A stretch of DNA of 64,000 nt from contig NZ_PYOO01000010.1 in NCBI RefSeq assembly GCF_003026395.1, positions 1 to 64,000 of the forward strand, given 5' to 3'. The notes beneath the pieces are model-generated. The model was given only the letters and a program-made list of their open reading frames with translations, searched no databases and was not told where the DNA came from. The DNA comes from Photobacterium iliopiscarium (GTDB taxonomy: Bacteria > Pseudomonadota > Gammaproteobacteria > Enterobacterales > Vibrionaceae). Positions 20,052 through 28,110 of this stretch are shown here, piece after piece. A program made the position numbers and the translations under genes. The number at the start of each line of letters is the position of its first letter. Positions within the stretch are counted from its first letter, which is position 1.

Positions 20052-22296
20052 TGTTTTTACATTTACTCCTCAGCACGAGCTGGAGCATAAAAAAAACCTG
20101 CAAGAATTCATTGAGCTATCTCGTCATCTGCCGCCACTAAATGATAAGTACGACTACGACAGCAACTACTGGTCGGGTGTGGGGAATTTCACCAATTTTG
20201 GTGTGTCCAATCAGGATCGCGATCCTACTAATGTCTTTGATGCATCACTACTTCCGTTTGCCAAAGCATATGTTGTCTACGGCAAGAGTACTAAAGCTGG
20301 ATTAGGCGTGAAGTTTTATGCATTGAAAGCAATAAACACGGCATGTGTTAAACAATATGGCTCTGTAAACATTACCAAATTAACTATTGGTGACTTCGAT
20401 CAGGCTGCACAAATTGCTAGGGAATCGATTGGTGCGGGGGCTGCATACCAAGCAGGTCGAGGACTTAAAAATCTGCTGAAGTTTTTGATCGAAAATAAAA
20501 TGGTGACTCCGTTCACTTGGAAAAGTCCAATCAAGAAGCCCGCAGACAATGCAACGGGCGATAAGGCAGACGAACATAGACAAAAGAAAATGCCTGATGA
20601 GAATTCTCTCATGGCACTCGCCAAAATATCTGCTGCTAAAACCCAAGATTTAAGTCCTCGGGATATCTTTACTACATCAACAATGACTTTGTTGTTTAGT
20701 GCGCCTGCCCGTGTCTCTGAGCCTTTGTATTTACGTGCTGACTGCTTGCATCTAGAGAAAATGAAAGCCAATCGAGCAATGGAATTAGGGCTGGCGAAAG
20801 AGGATATTGAGCTGCTTTTGCAAAAGCAACGTAGTGACGATGCACCTTCAAGGTTCAACTATGATGATGAAATCACGCTTAAGGGACTTCGTTGGTATTC
20901 TGGTAAGGGTTATGGGCATGAAAATAAATGGTTGCCAACGGTCATGATTGATTCTGTTACGACTGCGGTTGAGCGGCTTGAGGCGCAATCTGCCGATGCT
21001 CGTGCTTTTGCGAAAATGTTGGAAGAATCGCCTGACTTTCCTCGCCATCCTCTTTGTCCTGATGTGCCTGAAGAACAATTATTAACAAAGAACGAAGTTG
21101 CTCTGGCGTTGGGGCTAGATATATCCGTGTATGAAAAGGGTAAAAAACTTAATGGTGCTGTTAATCAACTTTTAAAGCGTAAGGGGATAGAGCGCAAAGA
21201 CTATGTGGTGAGCTTGCGAGATTTGAACAAAATTGTTCGCAGCGAGTTGCCTGAGGGCTTCCCATTTATCCCCTTTAAAAAGGGTGAAGGTAAGGTAAAA
21301 CTCAAATGGTCTGATGCATTGTACGCAGGGTTCGCAAACGCATTAGGAGCACAGAAAGTTACGTGTCACACCGAGTTGGCGATGCCAACCATCAATACGT
21401 TAAATGAAGATTTAGCGCCCACCAAGAAAAAGAACAAGAAAACGGGAGAGCTTGCTACTGGAGTTCCATCTGTATTTCAGCGTTGGGGGTATGGCGATTT
21501 ATCCTTAACCTCACATCAGTTGCGACACATGCTAGATACCATGGCTGCGGTAAATGGTATGGATGGGGAAATGCGAGCGAAGTGGGCGCAACGTTCTGAT
21601 CCGAAGCACAATCGTTACTATAACCATACGACTCCTGAAGAGTACGGTGCGGACTTCATCGAAGATCGTGAAAACGAACTTGCCACGCAAGAGCAAGCAC
21701 CTAGCACGCAAATTCAAATACAGGTTGCCACTCCTCGAACGGTTCAAGAGTTAAACACCAAGGCGTCCCTGACGGCCCACACGACCGAGTTTGGTATGTG
21801 TGTGACTTCGTATTTAAGCGAACCCTGCACCAAGTACAGGGATTGCGTTAACTGTAATGAGCATGTTTGTACCAAGGGTGATGATGGCAAATGCGAGCGT
21901 ATACGGCATCGACTGGCTCGTGAACAAAAACTCCTGAAGCAAGATAAAAAAGCGGTTGATGATGGTGTTCAGGGGGCTGAACAATGGTATCAGCGTAGAA
22001 AACTAACAACAGAGCGCTGTGAGCAACTGCTGGAAATGATGGAAGACCCAAATATCGAAGATGGTGCCTTGATCAAGCTTGCCAATGTCGAAGATGTGAC
22101 TCAACTGGATAGAGCATTGGAAGCTAATGGCAAAAAGCGTTTGCCTGAAATCGTCAATTTCAAACGTGTTCAATCTGTTTCGGTCGAGGCGCTTATCGGA
22201 AAAGCGGACGTCGAGTTACCTGAAATGGATGATAGTGTTTTTGATGACCTAGATGATTTGGATGAGCTTGATTACATGATGGAGGAAGAAGGTTAA
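20044..22296 (+). CDS. Large tyrosine recombinase 3 of the island, with Cys-rich C-terminus
   Basis: This 750-residue protein is much longer than ordinary integrases. Recombinase features are Arg223 in SAPARVSEPLYLRADC, the HQLRH motif (His491, Arg494, His495) and Tyr525/526 in NRYYNHTTPEEY. A region with six or more cysteines follows (about 586-617), likely zinc-binding, and then an acidic C-terminus. It is coupled to the preceding gene by an 8-nt overlap and to the next by a TAATG overlap. The size and position fit the GmtZ-type integrase of Gamma-Mobile-Trio modules or a Tn554 TnpB-like protein; I could not test this. Confidence 0.8.
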   Translation: MSNVFTFTPQHELEHKKNLQEFIELSRHLPPLNDKYDYDSNYWSGVGNFTNFGVSNQDRDPTNVFDASLLPFAKAYVVYGKSTKAGLGVKFYALKAINTACVKQYGSVNITKLTIGDFDQAAQIARESIGAGAAYQAGRGLKNLLKFLIENKMVTPFTWKSPIKKPADNATGDKADEHRQKKMPDENSLMALAKISAAKTQDLSPRDIFTTSTMTLLFSAPARVSEPLYLRADCLHLEKMKANRAMELGLAKEDIELLLQKQRSDDAPSRFNYDDEITLKGLRWYSGKGYGHENKWLPTVMIDSVTTAVERLEAQSADARAFAKMLEESPDFPRHPLCPDVPEEQLLTKNEVALALGLDISVYEKGKKLNGAVNQLLKRKGIERKDYVVSLRDLNKIVRSELPEGFPFIPFKKGEGKVKLKWSDALYAGFANALGAQKVTCHTELAMPTINTLNEDLAPTKKKNKKTGELATGVPSVFQRWGYGDLSLTSHQLRHMLDTMAAVNGMDGEMRAKWAQRSDPKHNRYYNHTTPEEYGADFIEDRENELATQEQAPSTQIQIQVATPRTVQELNTKASLTAHTTEFGMCVTSYLSEPCTKYRDCVNCNEHVCTKGDDGKCERIRHRLAREQKLLKQDKKAVDDGVQGAEQWYQRRKLTTERCEQLLEMMEDPNIEDGALIKLANVEDVTQLDRALEANGKKRLPEIVNFKRVQSVSVEALIGKADVELPEMDDSVFDDLDDLDELDYMMEEEG

Positions 22297-22703
22297 TGGC
22301 TAAGCATTTGACTGATAAAGATATATCAAACGTTGTTGAAGTTTTGGATGATTGGCCGACTGACTCCAAGCTTTCATGGGATAGGCTTGTTGAGGCCGTT
22401 GAACATGAATATAAGTTCAAGACAACACGGCAGACATTGCAAAAACAGAACAGGATCAAGACTGCGTTTCAGGAAGTAAAGTCGCTTGTATCGGGTAAGG
22501 TGCCTTCAAATAAGCCGAAATTGCCACCAAGCCTGAAAGTAGCCGCTGAGCGATTAGAGAAGCAGCAACGAGAAATCGAGCGATTGAAGCGAGAGAATCA
22601 GCAATTATTAGAGCAGTTTCAGGTGTGGCTTTACAACGCGTATCGTCATGGAGTAACGATTGATCAGATGAATGAGTCACTTCCTACAAAGGACAATCAG
22701 TAA
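22296..22703 (+). CDS. Small coiled-coil protein of the recombinase module (GmtX / TnpC-like)
   Basis: This 135-residue basic protein has an N-terminal part that could be helical DNA-binding (about 1-60). A heptad-like stretch follows (about residues 80-110, rich in Leu, Glu, Lys, Arg), then a conserved-looking tail with WLYNAYRHG and NESLPTKDNQ. Its start overlaps the stop of recombinase 3 (TAATG). A small coiled-coil partner after tandem tyrosine recombinases is also seen in Tn554 (TnpC) and in the Gamma-Mobile-Trio (GmtX). It probably assists target or end recognition; this is inferred from context only. Confidence 0.7.
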   Translation: MAKHLTDKDISNVVEVLDDWPTDSKLSWDRLVEAVEHEYKFKTTRQTLQKQNRIKTAFQEVKSLVSGKVPSNKPKLPPSLKVAAERLEKQQREIERLKRENQQLLEQFQVWLYNAYRHGVTIDQMNESLPTKDNQ

Positions 22704-22789
22704 ATAAGTTAGTTTGTGACGGAAGCACACTTCGTAGTTTTGTAAATAGTTAATATAATGCAACTGTTTACTACCTTTAAGGAATTTTA

Positions 22790-23353
22790 ATGACATACAA
22801 AAATGGTAACTATGCCGCATTCTACGTAGCGGAACCTTTCGATCAAGGCTCATTGGGTGCTAATGCAATTAAAGACTTCGTTTACTATAACATGCTTAAA
22901 ATGTGGAAAGGCAAAGATGCGACATTTCCTTTTAATGACTCGCACCAAAAAAATTATAACGTTCGAGATGGTAGTGATTGGGAGCTTACTTTAAAGCCAC
23001 GACTTCGGGAAAGATTAAGAAATTCGAAAAACGTAATATTGTTCTTGAGTGAAAGAACACAAAACTCAAGAGCTGTCCGTGAAGAGATGGATTATGGTAT
23101 TAACACGTTGGGTTTGCCTATTATTGTTGTCTATCCTGACTATGATAGTAAAGCTAGTCTCTTAGTAAATAATAATTTAAAACAGAGTGTTAAAGCTCTT
23201 TGGGGGAAAGTGCCTATTCTTCGAGATTCTATGCATAAAGTTCCTACAGTGCACGTTCCTATGGACAAGAATTTAATCTCATCAGCTTTGAACTCTAAAG
23301 ATTTTATGGTCGGAACATCAATTGATCCTGACGTATATATTTATCGGTTGTGA
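22790..23353 (+). CDS. thsB: Thoeris TIR-domain protein ThsB
   Basis: This is a 187-residue TIR-like protein with the ThsB-type opening YAAFYVAEPFD. It has a central WELTLKPRLRERLRNSKNVI segment, the strand VILFLSERT and the helix REEMDYGI, whose glutamates at 98/99 are the candidates for the NADase catalytic residue. The strand GLPIIVVYPD follows. In Thoeris, ThsB senses infection and turns NAD+ into a signal nucleotide; in type II systems with a macro-domain partner the signal is reported to be histidine-ADP-ribose. It starts behind aaggaatttta, 86 nt after the recombinase module, and overlaps the partner gene by 4 nt. Confidence 0.75.
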   Translation: MTYKNGNYAAFYVAEPFDQGSLGANAIKDFVYYNMLKMWKGKDATFPFNDSHQKNYNVRDGSDWELTLKPRLRERLRNSKNVILFLSERTQNSRAVREEMDYGINTLGLPIIVVYPDYDSKASLLVNNNLKQSVKALWGKVPILRDSMHKVPTVHVPMDKNLISSALNSKDFMVGTSIDPDVYIYRL

Positions 23354-24213
23354 GTGTAAATAGTAGAGGTGCAAATTTGAGTAAGGTTTCTTTTTTTGAT
23401 CGGCGAGTACTGAAATTGTACTCTGTCTACATATCTGTTATCGCTAGTATTTTTACGATAGTACTTGCATTTTTTACTTTGGACTCTAATCAAAAGTCAA
23501 CCTATGGGCTTATATTCCTTGGAGCATCCATAGTTATTTATATTTGGATCTGGTTTCGGGCAAATGATTTGAAGTCTATTGAGGTAGATATTGAAGGTAC
23601 TAAAGTTATTGTTAAAGAGGGTGACATCTTCAATGAGGATGGCCTAAAAGCGATTGCTTTCAATGAGTATTTCGATACATTGGTTGATGATAAAATTGTT
23701 GCAAAAAGAACGCTTAATGGACTATTTATAAACAAATTTTTTCTTGAGTCCACTGCGAGCTTGGATCAGTTTATCGAAGATTACTTTCAAAATGATGATG
23801 TAGAAGTAAATGAAAATCCAGCAAGGAAATCAGGTAAAACGAAAAAATACGATGCAGGAACTATCTGTGTTTATGAAGATTTTTTGCTTACAGCTTTTGC
23901 AAAGTTTGATGAACAGAATAGAGCCATACTCACTATGCCAGAGTACATCGAGTTCTTAATAAAATTTTGGGATCAAGTTAACAGAGTCTATGCACAGAAG
24001 AGTGTAGCTGTACCGATTTTTGGTTCTGGCATTACCCGAATTAAAGAGCATAAAAATATACAAGACGAAGATCTGTTGAAAATCATGCTGTGGACTTTTA
24101 GGATTAGTGAAATGAGATTTAAGCATCCAGCAAAGCTTACGATTGTTATCCATAAAGATAAGATAGATACTATCAATCTTTTTGAGATAAAGCACTCTAA
24201 CAATGGATTATAG
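23350..24213 (+). CDS. thsA: Thoeris effector ThsA, type II (two transmembrane helices plus macro domain)
   Basis: The 287-residue product starts with two hydrophobic helices (about 24-43 and 51-69). The ThsA-type macro domain follows: GDIF at 91-94, AIAFNEYFDT at 101-110, and AVPIFGSGI later, which would bind the nucleotide signal. Family knowledge says such effectors act at the membrane after ligand binding and stop growth of infected cells. The frame begins at GTG 23350, overlapping the thsB stop (GTGA). A TTG at 23377 with agaggt six bases upstream is an alternative start. A strong terminator lies 140 nt downstream, so thsB-thsA is a closed two-gene unit. Confidence 0.75.
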   Translation: MSVNSRGANLSKVSFFDRRVLKLYSVYISVIASIFTIVLAFFTLDSNQKSTYGLIFLGASIVIYIWIWFRANDLKSIEVDIEGTKVIVKEGDIFNEDGLKAIAFNEYFDTLVDDKIVAKRTLNGLFINKFFLESTASLDQFIEDYFQNDDVEVNENPARKSGKTKKYDAGTICVYEDFLLTAFAKFDEQNRAILTMPEYIEFLIKFWDQVNRVYAQKSVAVPIFGSGITRIKEHKNIQDEDLLKIMLWTFRISEMRFKHPAKLTIVIHKDKIDTINLFEIKHSNNGL

Positions 24214-24352
24214 ATTAGCTTTAAATCTTCATTTTTGTAACGTTTGAATCATCTGTGGATAAAAGTTAATGATAATCGTAACTTTTAAGCTAGGTTTTGT
24301 TTTTATAGTATTGATTTATAGGTCTTTAATCTTGATCGTGGAGTGTGTTAAT

Positions 24353-24385
24353 CGGCTATCTATTGAAAGAGATAGCCGTTTTTTT
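24353..24385 (+). terminator. Terminator of the Thoeris unit
   Basis: The perfect 9-bp stem cggctatct/agatagccg with an 8-nt loop is followed by seven T. Confidence 0.88.
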
Positions 24386-24423
24386 ATTGCAAATATTAGA
24401 ATATTTTCTCTTACACATTCACC

Positions 24424-24705
24424 TTAACTTTTGATGTCAAAATTAGTTCGAAGTAACATTGTAGATTGATAGAAAGTAGCTTTGCTATCACAGAAAACGT
24501 CTCGGAAATCCTCACAAGATTCAGCAATAAATATTATCCGTAAATTCTCAATAGTTCGGACTGTTAATCGGGTACGTAGCCAACCTGCAAAGTTTGAATC
24601 CTTTAATGCATCAATACCGTAAAACCAGATCCATGTAGAATATTCATTTTCTTCAATAACTTTATTTAGAACTTCTGATGTTCTGAAATGAGCTATAAGC
24701 GGCAT
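24424..24705 (-). CDS. Doubtful 93-residue protein in the island
   Basis: This small ORF lies opposite to all other island genes, in the gap between two operons, without overlap. The composition is protein-like, with aromatic- and Leu/Ile-rich stretches (STWIWFYGIDAL, NLRIIFIAESCEDF). It has no clear Shine-Dalgarno site and no family that I recognise. It could be a real small gene, the 3' remnant of a longer decayed cargo gene, or a chance ORF. Confidence 0.3.
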   Translation of the reverse strand: MPLIAHFRTSEVLNKVIEENEYSTWIWFYGIDALKDSNFAGWLRTRLTVRTIENLRIIFIAESCEDFRDVFCDSKATFYQSTMLLRTNFDIKS

Positions 24706-24840
24706 CAGAGTAAATAAGATAATTCTGATTTTCGAATGCGCAAGTTAATGGTGCATCTGTGTGCATTACATCATTGCTGCTTAATGCATGTACCTATAAA
24801 ATGACTGTATAACTATCAAGTAATTACGGATAAATGTTAA

Positions 24841-25878
24841 ATGGGCGGCGAAACTAAGAATATAGATGAAATGGCTCAGCTAATTTCAGATAAAATTTTT
24901 ACTGAGTTGAAATGGAAATGGAATTCAGAGTATACAGATATTAATTGGGATTGTTGCGATAGAGCACATGCTAGAAAGACACATCCTACTGATCTTGTAT
25001 TCTCGTATGTTGACCCATATACAGAACTAACTCAGTACATTCAGACAGATCTTAAGTCTTATAAGAAAGAATCGATTAGTACACAGAAAGTAGGTACAGC
25101 GATCAAAAGTCTTGCTATGCAAGTTAAGTGCGCTCGTGATAGTACTGAATGGGCAGATTATTATCGTGAAGGTGAAACTAAATACGGGCTTCATGGGATG
25201 CTGTTTATCTACAATAATGATGATAGATATGATGACGATTTGTTGGAAAAGATTGACTCAAATGCTATGCGTGACTTTGCCCTACCAAGAGACTCGACAC
25301 TAAACATCTATTCACCTCGTTTGATCCGCTTCCTAATGACTGTTGTTGAAAATATCAAAGAACGTAGAAACATAGAAGAAGATGAATCAGGATCAAATGT
25401 TTGGAAGATGATACCGAAGCGCAACAAATGTGGATTCTACTATCCTGATAAGCATAATAAGTGCTCATCTGACTCAGTGAAGCATCCTGCAACAAATGAA
25501 ATGGTCACTTCTGGTATGTTGTTGTATTCGTATGAACATCCAATTCATAAAAAGAAAGTGCTGAACATTTACTGGGATGAAGATATTATTTCAGACAATT
25601 ACTTTATCTATTTATTCGAATATATCTTTAATTATCAAATGCTTAATATGTTCGAAAAGGTCTATATCATTACTCCTTTTTCAGGGAAAGCTCCAGTGTA
25701 TTTCAATACTGCTCAGCGTTTGTATCGTGCGCAGTATGCTGTTACTGAAACACAACGTGATAAGTTGGAAAGAATTGAACTGATCGGCATGGATACGATT
25801 AAGACATCACTTTTCCCACTTCCTATTATTCTTGAAGGTGCTTGGCGTAATTTAGTCAAAGGGACTGCAAATGCTTAA
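24841..25878 (+). CDS. Uncharacterised protein with PD-(D/E)XK-like nuclease signature (operon gene 1)
   Basis: This 345-residue protein has no name that I recognise. The N-terminal part has HPTDLVF (Asp51), then IQTDLKSY with Asp70-Leu-Lys72 about 20 residues on. This is the spacing and (D/E)xK pattern of PD-(D/E)XK nucleases, followed by a helix (IKSLAMQVKCAR). The middle holds cysteines and histidines (about 195-220), and the C-terminal half is mixed alpha/beta (LNIYWDED, VYIITPFSG). It opens a three-gene operon inside a defence-carrying island, so a nuclease role in anti-phage immunity is plausible. That is inference from motif and context. The ribosome site is weak. Confidence 0.7.
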   Translation: MGGETKNIDEMAQLISDKIFTELKWKWNSEYTDINWDCCDRAHARKTHPTDLVFSYVDPYTELTQYIQTDLKSYKKESISTQKVGTAIKSLAMQVKCARDSTEWADYYREGETKYGLHGMLFIYNNDDRYDDDLLEKIDSNAMRDFALPRDSTLNIYSPRLIRFLMTVVENIKERRNIEEDESGSNVWKMIPKRNKCGFYYPDKHNKCSSDSVKHPATNEMVTSGMLLYSYEHPIHKKKVLNIYWDEDIISDNYFIYLFEYIFNYQMLNMFEKVYIITPFSGKAPVYFNTAQRLYRAQYAVTETQRDKLERIELIGMDTIKTSLFPLPIILEGAWRNLVKGTANA

Positions 25879-27073
25879 GTTTAAATCGACAATTTTCTCT
25901 GATGAAAATGATATCTATATCGCGTTGCAATCTAATAAAGCGAAACTTTCAGAAAACGCTTTACGTAAGTTAGTCTTTAAACGTGGAATAATTTATCCAA
26001 TATCATTGGATCGTGATGAATTGATTGGACACATATCAGACTTGCCGTTTTCATATTCACACTTAACAGAATTGACTAATCGTCTAACACCAAAGATTAA
26101 CCGTGATCAGTACTCAGTCAAACGTATTGCTGGTAAGTTCGACCTTTCTACCCTAAATGACGTTGTAGAAAAGGTAAAAGAAGGTCGCCCACGTTTTGTC
26201 GGTGCTGAATACATAACACCTTCACGTTCAATCCAATCATTCTATGTAGAAATTGACTACACAGAATTTGATTTTGGTCGCGGTAAGTACCAACAGAAGA
26301 AGCGACATGGTGGATACATTCAATTCTTAGAAAAGAAAAACTATATCTCAATTCAGTACACATACACAAAGCGTATTAAAGAAATACTGAATGATATTAT
26401 TAAGATGTATCGCGATACTGTTAACAAAGATTTCATAGTACAAGATGTTGATTTGTCAGCAGTACTAGATGCAGATTTAAGAAATCAGTTTATGCTTAGA
26501 TTGTATGATACGGTCAAGCCTCTTAAGTTCTTAGAACTGGAAAAGGTTCGTGTCAGTAAGGTGTATTCAATTCTTGATCCTTCATTACAAGGTGCAAGTG
26601 AAGCTTGTGCAAGTTTAGATGAAGATGTATTGGAAGATGATTTAGACAGTGATCTACTTGATGGTGATAGTGATGCTGCATCTGATGAACTTAAAGATGA
26701 ACGTGAATGCAGTATCTATAATGCTCAGTTTGATGGTCAATTACTGCATGACGCAGATGAAGTCACAGAATTCTGTAATAATAACTTCTACCGAAGTCGC
26801 ATCAAATGGTCATCTAAGGCATTGTCATTAAAAGACAAACCGATAGTAACATTTGAACTTACTTTTGATGATAAGCATCAAGCAAAAGATTTAAAATTCA
26901 GAATTATTGGTAAAGAGGCAGTTGATGGTAAAGGCGGCAAAGAGCCTGTGGATGGTGCTGACTTTAATATCATTATTCGTGAACTTGAAGATGCAATATT
27001 TAAGTCATTGGATGATGTTCTTGCATTGTATGAAGGTAGTTCAACTGATCAAAAGGAAGTAAGTAATGCTTAA
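25871..27073 (+). CDS. Uncharacterised 400-residue protein (operon gene 2)
   Basis: No family is recognised. The protein has a basic N-terminal half with strand-like segments (SFYVEIDYTEFDFG, YIQFLEKKNYISIQYTY). A strongly acidic linker (about 255-285, rich in Asp and Glu) follows, then a C-terminal alpha/beta region (PIVTFELTFDD). No transmembrane helix is seen. It starts by an 8-nt overlap with gene 1 (atgcttaa), so the two are translationally coupled and probably made in fixed ratio, as parts of one complex. It could be a recognition or regulatory partner of the gene 1 product; this is a guess. Confidence 0.72.
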   Translation: MLKFKSTIFSDENDIYIALQSNKAKLSENALRKLVFKRGIIYPISLDRDELIGHISDLPFSYSHLTELTNRLTPKINRDQYSVKRIAGKFDLSTLNDVVEKVKEGRPRFVGAEYITPSRSIQSFYVEIDYTEFDFGRGKYQQKKRHGGYIQFLEKKNYISIQYTYTKRIKEILNDIIKMYRDTVNKDFIVQDVDLSAVLDADLRNQFMLRLYDTVKPLKFLELEKVRVSKVYSILDPSLQGASEACASLDEDVLEDDLDSDLLDGDSDAASDELKDERECSIYNAQFDGQLLHDADEVTEFCNNNFYRSRIKWSSKALSLKDKPIVTFELTFDDKHQAKDLKFRIIGKEAVDGKGGKEPVDGADFNIIIRELEDAIFKSLDDVLALYEGSSTDQKEVSNA

Positions 27074-27719
27074 AGTTAAACTGTATCAATCAGGAATACA
27101 TGTAAACAAAGGTGACTTCTATGACCGCTTGAGTCAGAACTTATATTCTGATGATGAAGGTTTTGGATTTGAACTGCTTGATGACAGTGATGACAACTTT
27201 ATTATGCAGTTTATTGAACGTGTAATAAGTAAGCAAGAATTTGAACTACCAGATGGTGAAGTTTCTGAAATAGAAACTGTTTCCTATATCAAAGTGAAGT
27301 TTGGTGTTCGCTTCGGAACTAAACATGCATTGTATGTGATAAATCCACCACGTAGCATGAAATACCCATTTGAAATGATACGAACGCTGTTTGGTTCAGA
27401 TAGCGGGTTAAAACCCGTGGAACTTGATTTGAAGAAGTTATTGGATGTATTTGATATTAAGTATGACCACGTAATAAAATCTATGTCGTTGTCTAATATC
27501 CAGTGCGATCCTAATACTGTTGCTAAGACAAAGATCGCTAGCTCTAAAGACCTGAATCCGTTCTATCTGAAAAATTACAGCGAAACGCCTGCCGTAATTG
27601 ATACTGTTCACATGGTCGTGAATGGCATAGACATTGAATTGTCTCGAACAGGACGTTTCCGTATTCATAAAGATAATCTACAGACTTTCATTCTAATGCT
27701 TGACCATTCGTTTCAGTAA
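27066..27719 (+). CDS. Uncharacterised 217-residue protein (operon gene 3)
   Basis: No family is recognised. The protein is soluble and mixed alpha/beta, with an acidic N-terminal part (about 28-48) and several strand-like stretches (IKVKFGVRFGTKHALYVINPP, IDTVHMVVNGIDIEL). Like gene 2 it starts MLK inside an atgcttaa overlap with its predecessor. It is the last gene, followed 11 nt later by a terminator, so the three genes form one closed unit. Confidence 0.72.
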   Translation: MLKVKLYQSGIHVNKGDFYDRLSQNLYSDDEGFGFELLDDSDDNFIMQFIERVISKQEFELPDGEVSEIETVSYIKVKFGVRFGTKHALYVINPPRSMKYPFEMIRTLFGSDSGLKPVELDLKKLLDVFDIKYDHVIKSMSLSNIQCDPNTVAKTKIASSKDLNPFYLKNYSETPAVIDTVHMVVNGIDIELSRTGRFRIHKDNLQTFILMLDHSFQ

Positions 27720-27729
27720 AGCCTTTAAG

Positions 27730-27756
27730 CCGTTAGAAATCAATCTGACGGTTTTT
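27730..27756 (+). terminator. Terminator of the three-gene operon
   Basis: The stem ccgttaga/tctgacgg (one G-T pair) has a 6-nt loop and is followed by five T, just after the stop of operon gene 3. Confidence 0.82.
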
Positions 27757-27787
27757 CATTCTAGGCCATAGGCTGTATTTTTGTATT

Positions 27788-27817
27788 AACGCAAATATCA
27801 GGATCAGATCTTGCGTT
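27788..27817 (+). repeat. Inverted repeat in the right part of the island
   Basis: aacgcaa (27788-27794) and ttgcgtt (27811-27817) are exact complements with 16 nt between them, followed by two T. It could be a second weak terminator or part of a small RNA; no further evidence is seen. Confidence 0.35.
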
Positions 27818-28110
27818 TTGTCTGTCGGCTTTTTCTATCCCTGAGATAATTCATGAAGTACTTATTTACGATTCAATGAAACTCATTTATGACCAGAATT
27901 GTGTTACGTTTTTATCTTTTCGAAATATAACAAGACCGTTAATAATTGAAAAGTTTTTGTGTGTTATAACTAAAAATGTCTCTTTTATTGAATGTTATAA
28001 GCAGTGATTTTGTAAAGTTTAAGAGATTAAAAGAAACAAACTTAACGTAATTCTTTACTTTTTTGTTGGTTGTCCTTTTATTAACAATTACTTATATCTT
28101 GTTTTTTTTG

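Larger units (their letters stand above)
24214..24840. other. 627-nt spacer between the Thoeris pair and the three-gene operon
   Basis: It holds the Thoeris terminator (24353-24385), one doubtful 93-codon ORF on the - strand (24424-24705), and presumably the promoter of the operon that starts at 24841. Nothing else is recognisable. Confidence 0.6.

Noticed and set aside
20400-20858. 152-codon antisense ORF
   Set aside because: It lies wholly inside recombinase 3 in the opposite strand and has no protein-family features.
27788-27817. CRISPR-like or small-RNA element
   Set aside because: Only one inverted repeat is present, with no repeated spacer-repeat units; no CRISPR array was seen anywhere in the window.
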